NCBI GenBank assembly: GCA_028708195.1
Contig: JAQVZK010000006.1
Location: forward strand, 1-19,173
Length of the DNA stretch: 19,173 nucleotides
Reading direction: 5' to 3'
Source of the DNA: Desulfovibrio sp.
GTDB lineage: Bacteria; Desulfobacterota; Desulfovibrionia; Desulfovibrionales; Desulfovibrionaceae
Part shown: piece after piece, positions 14,387-19,173 of the stretch
Layout of the letters: each line of letters starts with the position of its first letter
Position numbering within the stretch: the stretch's first letter is position 1
Program-made: the position numbers and the translations under genes
The notes under the pieces: model-generated
What the model was told of the DNA's origin: nothing
Database searches by the model: none
Seen by the model: only the letters and a program-made list of their open reading frames with translations

Positions 14387-14804
14387 GTGACGCCTGCCTT
14401 CAAGATGATTGCCGGAACTGTCTGCGTCGTCCGGGAACGCTGGGCTGCTTTGCAAAAAGCTTGTGATTTTTGCCCGCTCCGCCTGGGCAGGTTGTAGCCT
14501 ACCTCAGGCGGAGCGGGGGGACAAGTTTGATTTTTTAGCCAGTTCAGTCAGTTGGCTTGAGATGGTCGCTTGACGGCGGGCAAGGCCCGCCAGCGCCTTT
14601 TGCGGCAATGATTTGAGGGCAAATTTGCGCGCCTTTCAATGTCAAAATGCTCTAGGGGGCTGTTCTTAACTAAATTATTTTGCGCCAAGGGCAAGAAAAA
14701 AGGCCTTCTTTACAAAAAGGCTGTACTCTTACGGTACCTGACTGGAGTAACAGATGGCCTTTTGACGCCGCCAGTTGGACAAAAGAATTAGTTGGAGACT
14801 GCCC
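14387..14804. other. Repeat-rich non-coding region between yebC and mlaF
   Basis: It holds a strong stem-loop next to mlaF (14473-14517), a GGCGGGC/GCCCGCC hairpin with following repeat (14575-14653), and a 150-bp hairpin element (14656-14805) touching the yebC stop codon. The mlaF promoter should lie in 14387-14560; no clear -35/-10 pair was chosen. No gene is supported. Confidence 0.6.
14473..14517. terminator. Strong stem-loop upstream of mlaF, possible terminator or attenuator
   Basis: CCCGCTCCGCCTG (14473-14485) and CAGGCGGAGCGGG (14505-14517) form a perfect 13-bp stem. The 19-nt loop contains AGGT/ACCT, which could extend the structure. No good T-run follows on either strand (plus strand: GGGACAAGTTTGATTTTTT a little further on), so terminator function is uncertain. 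It lies about 90 nt before the mlaF start. Confidence 0.5.
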
Positions 14805-14805
14805 C
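14656..14805. mobile_element. Putative MITE: 150-bp hairpin element with TAG/CTAG flanks
   Basis: The outer 50 bp on each side (14656-14705 and 14756-14805) are imperfect inverted repeats, identical at both extremes (GGGGC and AGGCC) and about 60 percent identical overall without gaps; the shared block AACTAA lies near each tip. The middle 50 bp also has an inner inverted repeat (CTGTACTC with GAGTAACAG). The element is flanked by CTAG at 14652-14655 and at 14805-14808, compatible with a TAG or CTAG target duplication as made by IS5-type transposases. It encodes no protein. The right CTAG includes the yebC stop codon. Confidence 0.6.
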
Positions 14806-15542
14806 TAGTCGGTGGGCATATCGTCGGGAAAGTCCACGTTGGCATAGACGTTCTGAACGTCGTCGTTGTCGTCCATTGCGTCCATCAGGCGCAGTACCTT
14901 CTGGCCCATGTCGGCGTCAACAGCCACCAGGTTTTGCGGCACCATAGCCAGTTCCGCAGACAGCATGGCGATGCTGGCGGCTTCAAGAGCGTCCCGCACG
15001 GCGGTGAAGTCGCTCATGGCCGTGTGAATGGTCCACGCTTCTTCATCATCAATAACATCGTCAGCGCCGGCTTCAAGGGCGGCTTCCATAATCCTGTCTT
15101 CAGGGTAGGCGCTTTTTTCAATGGTGATGACGCCCTTGCGGTCAAACATCCAGCCTACGCTGCCGTTTTCACCCATTGAGCCGCCGTGCTTGGAGAAAAG
15201 ATGGCGTACTTCGGCCACGGTGCGGTTTTTGTTGTCGGTAGCCACTTCAACCATGACGGCAATGCCGCCCGGGCCGTAGCCTTCGTAGAAGGTTTCGGTG
15301 ATGTCGCCGCCAGCGTCTTCACCGGTGCCCTTGCGGATGGCGCCCTCAATCTTGTCCTTGGGCAGGTTCACCGCTTTGGCTGCGGCTATGGCCGCGCGCA
15401 AACGGGAGTTGCTTGCAGGGTCGCCGCCGGTTTTTGCGGCGATGATGATTTCCTTGGCAGCCTTGGTGAATACTTTACCGCGTTTGGCATCCTGACGGCC
15501 TTTGCGGTGCTGAATATTGGCCCATTTACTGTGACCAGACAT
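14805..15542 (-). CDS. yebC: YebC/PmpR family protein (TACO1 homologue)
   Basis: The protein has 245 residues, the family's usual length. It begins [20 protein letters not shown], the family N-terminus, with KLSK-like [18 protein letters not shown] (23-40), [26 protein letters not shown] (83-108), and [17 protein letters not shown] (121-137). YebC proteins were long listed as transcriptional regulators; more recent work on bacterial YebC and mitochondrial TACO1 points to helping ribosomes through difficult (for example polyproline) stretches. The ATG at 15542 is preceded by GGAGG with 4 nt spacing. The TAG stop lies exactly at the edge of a hairpin element (14656-14805). It follows rlmE after 31 nt, probably in one operon. 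Confidence 0.95.
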   Translation of the reverse strand: MSGHSKWANIQHRKGRQDAKRGKVFTKAAKEIIIAAKTGGDPASNSRLRAAIAAAKAVNLPKDKIEGAIRKGTGEDAGGDITETFYEGYGPGGIAVMVEVATDNKNRTVAEVRHLFSKHGGSMGENGSVGWMFDRKGVITIEKSAYPEDRIMEAALEAGADDVIDDEEAWTIHTAMSDFTAVRDALEAASIAMLSAELAMVPQNLVAVDADMGQKVLRLMDAMDDNDDVQNVYANVDFPDDMPTD

Positions 15543-15573
15543 AAAACCTCCGAAACCTTTATGAATAATTGTT

Positions 15574-16206
15574 TTACTGGCCCGGCGGCGCGTCCACAGG
15601 GTCAGTCTGGTCCGGCTTGCCGCGAAAACCAAGGCCAACAAAAAAAGTTTCCTTGCTTTCGGCACGCGAACTCTTGGGTTTGAAGGACTTGACCGTAGCA
15701 AACGCTTTGCGCATAGGCGTCAGCAACTCCTGTACGTCCGGGCCCATGAAAATTTTCACCACAAAGCTCCCGCCCTGCTTCAAATGCAGGCAGGCAACGG
15801 CCAACGCCTCAACGCACAGGTCCAGCGAGCGGGCCTGGTCGGTAAAGCGGGTGCCAGTTGTACGGGGGGCCATGTCGCTTATGACAAGATCAAAAGGGCC
15901 GAGTTCTAAAAGCTTGGCCTCAAAGGCCGCAGAGCGGTCAAACACGTCCTCTTGCATGAAGGTGACCTGGGGGGGAAAGGTCGTCTCCGTGTTTTGAATG
16001 TCACAGGCAAGAACCAGGCCTCGGGAACCCACCTTTTCCGCCGCGCCCAATGACCATGAGCCAGGGGCTGCCCCCAGGTCCAAAATCTTTTGGCCGGGCC
16101 GCAACAGGCGGAACTTGGCGTCCAGTTCCTTGAGCTTGTAGACCGAACGCGCGGGATAATTCTCGCGCTTGGCCTTGAGGAAGTAATGGTCTCGATATTC
16201 CTTCAT
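15574..16206 (-). CDS. rlmE: 23S rRNA (uridine-2'-O-)-methyltransferase RlmE (FtsJ/RrmJ)
   Basis: The protein has 210 residues from the ATG at 16206 (E. coli RlmE is 209). It carries the SAM-binding motif [11 protein letters not shown] (42-52) and the K-D-K-E tetrad of FtsJ-type 2'-O-methyltransferases as K24, D111 (in [10 protein letters not shown]), K151 (in VVKIF), and E186 (in SKETFF). The enzyme methylates U2552 in the A loop of 23S rRNA late in 50S assembly. The open frame extends 21 codons upstream to a TTG, but the family N-terminus fits the ATG. No strong ribosome binding site is visible. The last 12 residues are Pro/Asp-rich. It is divergent from sodC and followed by yebC after 31 nt. 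Confidence 0.93.
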   Translation of the reverse strand: MKEYRDHYFLKAKRENYPARSVYKLKELDAKFRLLRPGQKILDLGAAPGSWSLGAAEKVGSRGLVLACDIQNTETTFPPQVTFMQEDVFDRSAAFEAKLLELGPFDLVISDMAPRTTGTRFTDQARSLDLCVEALAVACLHLKQGGSFVVKIFMGPDVQELLTPMRKAFATVKSFKPKSSRAESKETFFVGLGFRGKPDQTDPVDAPPGQ

Positions 16207-16295
16207 AATATATACCAACGCGCATACATACTCTTTTTTCTTCGCTTCGCCAAGTGGCGCAGGGGGCAAGAGCCCGCGAAAAAAAAAATGACGCG

Positions 16296-16324
16296 TTGAC
16301 CAGACCCAGGGGATGCGCTAGCGT
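16296..16324 (+). promoter_or_regulatory. Possible sodC promoter
   Basis: TTGACC (16296-16301) and TAGCGT (16319-16324) are 17 nt apart, a fair -35 and a weak -10. A stem-loop around GGCAAGC/GCTTGCC (about 16346-16362) follows in the leader before the ribosome binding site of sodC. Low certainty. Confidence 0.35.
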
Positions 16325-16390
16325 ATTAGTAAGGTTTAACAGGTACCGGCAAGCTGGCTTGCCGTACGCCACATAAAAAGGGGACAATAT

Positions 16391-16927
16391 ATGAAAAAAA
16401 TGCTGCTGGCCTTGTGTTTTGTGTGCTGCGCACTCTGGATAGGAGCGGGCGCTGCACAGGCGGAGAGCGTCAAGGTTCCTGTCAATAAGATTACCGATGA
16501 AGGTGTGGGCGAAGCCATTGGTTTCGTTACCTTTACGGATGATGGCAAGGGTGGGGTTGATATCCTGATGGATGTTATGGGCATCAGCGAAGGCCAACAC
16601 GGCATGCACGTGCACGAAAATCCCGCCTGCACTCCTGCTGAAAAAGACGGCAAAAAGGTGGCCGGTCTGGCGGCGGGCGGCCACTTTGACCCCGATAAAA
16701 CCGCCAAGCATGAAGGCCCCGGCAAGCAGGGTCACAAGGGTGACCTTCCTGCCATCAACGCCAATGCCAAGGGTGAAGTCAAGGGTACGCTGAACGCTCC
16801 CAATCTGGCCGTCAAGGACCTCAAGGGACGCTCGGTCATTATCCATGCCGGTGGCGACAATTATGCCGACCAGCCCGCCCCCCTGGGCGGCGGTGGTGCC
16901 CGCATAGCCTGCGGCGTGGTCAAGTAA
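16391..16927 (+). CDS. sodC: Periplasmic Cu/Zn superoxide dismutase
   Basis: The protein has 178 residues with a signal peptide ending AAQA (cut after residue 24). The active-site residues are complete: copper ligands H73, H75 (in HGMHVHE), H98 and H152; zinc ligands H98 (bridging), H107, H115 and D118 (in GGHFDP to GDLP); the disulfide pair C80 and C174; and R171 at the substrate channel. GGDNYADQPAPLGGGGARIACGV matches bacterial SodC closely. The enzyme converts superoxide to oxygen and hydrogen peroxide in the periplasm. The ATG at 16391 has AAGGGGAC about 7 nt upstream. It is a single-gene unit with its own terminator at 16965. Such an enzyme in a presumed anaerobe fits defence during oxygen exposure. 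Confidence 0.96.
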   Translation: MKKMLLALCFVCCALWIGAGAAQAESVKVPVNKITDEGVGEAIGFVTFTDDGKGGVDILMDVMGISEGQHGMHVHENPACTPAEKDGKKVAGLAAGGHFDPDKTAKHEGPGKQGHKGDLPAINANAKGEVKGTLNAPNLAVKDLKGRSVIIHAGGDNYADQPAPLGGGGARIACGVVK

Positions 16928-16964
16928 ACAGCGCAAGCACACTCGGGTATTCCTGTAACACGGG

Positions 16965-16994
16965 CCCCGCCACAGAAATGTGGCGGGGTTTTTT
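16965..16994 (+). terminator. Rho-independent terminator after sodC
   Basis: CCCCGCCACA (16965-16974) and TGTGGCGGGG (16979-16988) form a perfect 10-bp stem with a GAAA tetraloop, followed by six T. It lies about 40 nt after the sodC stop. Confidence 0.95.
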
Positions 16995-17305
16995 GTATCA
17001 GCCGCTCTTGCCCGTTGTGGTATGCATTGGCTATGCTGTACGCAAGCGAGCCTGAAACTGACAGATTTTGTCCGCTTGACGTTGCAGCACCAACGCTTTT
17101 TGCCGGGATGGCCTGCGCGGAACATCCGTACCGCGTTCGGTGGAGCAAGCGTAAAGATTCAAGGCATGAGGCAAAAGGAAATGCCCCCTCCCCGTTTGGG
17201 GGCAACCTCTTTAGCGTATTTTTATCTTCAAAGTGCAGACATGCCCGCAATGTAGGGCTACGCTCCCGTAATCACCCTTCATGATAAGGATAATCGGGCA
17301 ATATA
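16995..17305. other. Non-coding region between sodC and the glycosyltransferase gene
   Basis: It should contain the promoter and leader of the glycosyltransferase gene. A TGCCCCC/GGGGGCA hairpin (17182-17204) followed by a T-containing stretch (TTTAGCGTATTTTTATC) is the only structure noticed; it may be a second, weaker terminator or a leader element. No gene or known riboswitch is recognised. Confidence 0.45.
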
Positions 17306-19021
17306 TTGAAAACAGGCCAAGTATCGAGACCGCAGCGCATAAGCCTGCCCGACGCTCTTGGGCGCACGCTGACGCTGCCCGAGGCGCAGGAGTCCTGGCG
17401 ATGTGCAGGCGAGGGTGAGGACGCGCTGGTCTTGGGCCTTGGGCCCGGCTGCCCGTGGCGAAGCGCCCTTACGGCGGGCGCGCGGACTGTCTACTGGCTG
17501 GAGCACGGCCCAACGCTGCAATCCCTGCCAGCTTTGGACAAGAGGGGAGCGGAGCTGCCCGACCATTGGCGGCAGGTGTCGATGGATGAGGCCGTGGCTT
17601 TGGCTGTCCGTTGCACGTGTTATTTTTATGGTCCGGGCATGCGGCTTGCCCCGGACTTCTGGGGGCCGCTTTTGGGCCGTGTGGACGCTGCCCTGCTGGC
17701 TGCCTGTGAGGCTGCCTGTGAGCAGGCCACCGCCGAACCGTCTGAAAGCCGTGTGGCCCATGCCTCGTCCGGCGCTGCGCTGTCGGCCAGCCTGGCCTGC
17801 CAGATGTTGCGGAAACATCTGGCAACATCGCGTAATCCGGTGCTTTTGCCCGGACATGACGGGCAACTGCTGCATCAGGAGCTGGCGCAGGCTTTGGCTT
17901 CTTGCGGGCTGCATCCGGTCCCGATCGCACCGGATGCGTCGAGGATGCGTGCCGACCTGCACACGGTCTGGCGGGACATTCTCGGCCAGGGCAAACCGCA
18001 CCTCTTGCTGTCTGTAAACCTGCGCGGTCTGGACGCGGAAGGCCGGGTTTTCTATCTGTGTCAGGGCATGGGCATGCCAGTGGCCCTGTGGCTTGTGGAC
18101 AATCCCTGGCATGTCTTGTCGGCACTGCGGCTGCCCTGGTGGCGTGAAGCCCATATATTTGTTACAGACGCCTCCTTTGTGCCGGAGCTTGTGGCCGCCG
18201 GGGCACGGCACGTGCACCATTTGCCTCTGGCTGTTGCGCCGCATATGTGGCGGGAGGCTGCGCCCGATCTTCAGGCCAGATCCGAACCGCTTTTTGTGGG
18301 CCGTTCTGCCTTTCCCCAAAAGGAGCGCTTCTTTGCCGCAGCCAGAGTGCCAGAAAAGGTGTTGGCCGAAGCGCTGGCCCTGCTTGAATGTGGCGAGGCC
18401 CCGGCAGGTGGCCCCAACTACTATTGGTGGCGACGAATGCTGGGCGGGGCCAACTGGCCCGACCCGGCTGTACGCAGTGCCGGGCTTGGTGCCGAGATGT
18501 GCGCGCGTGCCAACCGCGTACGCTGGCTGCGAACCATTCTTGAAGAAAGGCTGTCTGCGCACAAAGGCGCAGGCAGTGGAACCCAGCATCCCCCCCTGCG
18601 TATTGTGGGGGATGCGGACTGGCACGAGCTTTTGCCCGCTGCGGACATTCAGCCGCCTGTGGACTATTATTCGGCTTTGCCCGCGCTCTATGAGAACGCG
18701 GCGGTGCTCAATGTGACCAGCCTGCTTTTGCCACACAGCCTGAGCCAACGCCATTTTGACGTTTGGGCCGCGGGGGGGCTGCTCTTCAGCGATGCCACGC
18801 CAGGGCTAAATATCTTTCCCGAAAGCATGGCGGATGCCGTGCGGCTTGACGCCCCTGAAGATTTCTGGCCGCGCTGGCAGGCTGTGCGCGCGCGACCCGC
18901 CTATGCCCGCGATCTGCGCCTGGCCTGGCGTGAACACCTGCGCAAGGCCCATGAGTACACCCACCGGGTGCGGCGCATCTGCCAACTGACTGGCCTTGCT
19001 GTGGACTGCGCCCAGTTGTAG
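17306..19021 (+). CDS. CgeB-like glycosyltransferase family protein
   Basis: The protein has 571 residues if started at the TTG at 17306; an in-frame stop at 17291 rules out a longer form, and the first in-frame ATG is about 92 codons further on, too late for the fold. A weak CGGG lies upstream. The architecture resembles CgeB/DUF3880-type proteins: a central VALWLVDNPWHVLSAL segment (about 257-272) and a C-terminal LPALYENAAVLNVTSLLLPHS...RHFDVWAAGGLLFSD (about 465-500), the typical GT-B nucleotide-sugar side. The likely role is transfer of a sugar to a protein or surface glycan in the cytoplasm. Flagellin glycosylation is possible because fliD/fliS lie nearby, but this is only an inference. 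The acceptor and sugar are unknown. Confidence 0.8.
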   Translation: MKTGQVSRPQRISLPDALGRTLTLPEAQESWRCAGEGEDALVLGLGPGCPWRSALTAGARTVYWLEHGPTLQSLPALDKRGAELPDHWRQVSMDEAVALAVRCTCYFYGPGMRLAPDFWGPLLGRVDAALLAACEAACEQATAEPSESRVAHASSGAALSASLACQMLRKHLATSRNPVLLPGHDGQLLHQELAQALASCGLHPVPIAPDASRMRADLHTVWRDILGQGKPHLLLSVNLRGLDAEGRVFYLCQGMGMPVALWLVDNPWHVLSALRLPWWREAHIFVTDASFVPELVAAGARHVHHLPLAVAPHMWREAAPDLQARSEPLFVGRSAFPQKERFFAAARVPEKVLAEALALLECGEAPAGGPNYYWWRRMLGGANWPDPAVRSAGLGAEMCARANRVRWLRTILEERLSAHKGAGSGTQHPPLRIVGDADWHELLPAADIQPPVDYYSALPALYENAAVLNVTSLLLPHSLSQRHFDVWAAGGLLFSDATPGLNIFPESMADAVRLDAPEDFWPRWQAVRARPAYARDLRLAWREHLRKAHEYTHRVRRICQLTGLAVDCAQL

Positions 19022-19061
19022 TGCATGTGCGTTGAGAAAGACTTTGGGGCAGGTTTGTTTT

Positions 19062-19158
19062 GTGGGGGATGGATCCTTTTGAAAAAGGGTCCATCCTCCG
19101 CGCCCCCGCGCCCCCGCGCCCTCACGCCCCCCGCGCCCCCACCCCCTAAAACTTTTAT
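19062..19158 (+). repeat. Terminator-like dispersed repeat, copy D, with GC-rich insert
   Basis: GGATGGATCCTTTT pairs with AAAGGGTCCATCC (within 19067-19096), followed by a low-complexity CGCGCCCCC-type stretch (about 19098-19146) and TAAAACTTTTAT (19147-19158). The last 12-mer is the exact reverse complement of 2244-2255 in copy A. It starts about 40 nt after the glycosyltransferase stop codon and is oriented like copies A and B relative to the upstream gene. Confidence 0.7.
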
Positions 19159-19173
19159 TCTGGGGCCCGCTAC

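Noticed and set aside
16001..17125. Minus-strand open frame spanning sodC and part of rlmE
   Set aside because: It overlaps two certain genes and crosses the sodC terminator; no ribosome binding site or family features.
17279..18754. Long minus-strand open frame (491 codons) opposite the glycosyltransferase
   Set aside because: The plus-strand protein shows clear glycosyltransferase motifs; the antisense product is basic, low in hydrophobic structure and matches no family.

Overview
The window looks like a chromosomal segment of a Desulfovibrio-type sulfate-reducing bacterium (Desulfovibrionaceae, close to D. desulfuricans). This is an inference from gene content (an AzlCD/DUF4911 operon, an oversized FliD, a periplasmic Cu/Zn superoxide dismutase), the moderately high GC content, and a GC-rich terminator-like repeat of a kind I associate with this group. 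No rRNA, tRNA, CRISPR array, prophage or intact insertion sequence was found. Almost all genes lie on the minus strand; only sodC and a glycosyltransferase gene at the right end lie on the plus strand.

Layout from left to right. (1) 1-336 is the 5' part of pyrH, cut by the window edge. (2) 478-2089 is a tightly coupled operon azlC-azlD-DUF4911 (branched-chain amino acid export type) with a terminator after it. An 11-bp inverted repeat covers the azlC ribosome binding site. (3) 2391-4276 pairs a polytopic Fe-S membrane protein of NapH/NosR-like design with an HPP-family membrane protein. (4) 4665-5640 pairs a small flavodoxin with a PNPOx-fold flavin protein. (5) 5780-6511 is a Crp/Fnr-family regulator whose own promoter carries a perfect TGTGA-N6-TCACA palindrome. 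(6) 6976-10875 is fliD-fliS, both longer than usual. (7) 11213-14386 is a phospholipid transport locus mlaF-(gap)-mlaD-mlaC-mlaA that lacks the permease gene mlaE; a 416-bp hairpin-rich gap lies between mlaF and mlaD. (8) 14805-16206 is rlmE-yebC, with a 150-bp hairpin element that looks like a MITE abutting the yebC stop codon. (9) 16391-16927 is sodC. (10) 17306-19021 is a CgeB-like glycosyltransferase.

Functionally the segment mixes housekeeping genes (pyrH, rlmE, yebC) with envelope and motility functions (mla, fliD/fliS, glycosyltransferase) and small redox or stress modules (sodC, flavodoxin/PNPOx, HPP/Fe-S, Crp/Fnr). No clear multi-gene novel defence or biosynthetic system is present. 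The items most worth checking are the missing mlaE with similar repeats on both sides of mlaF, the hairpin element at yebC, the self-overlapping Crp/Fnr operator, the azlC leader, the HPP/Fe-S pair, and a repeat that recurs in the same orientation behind three operons.
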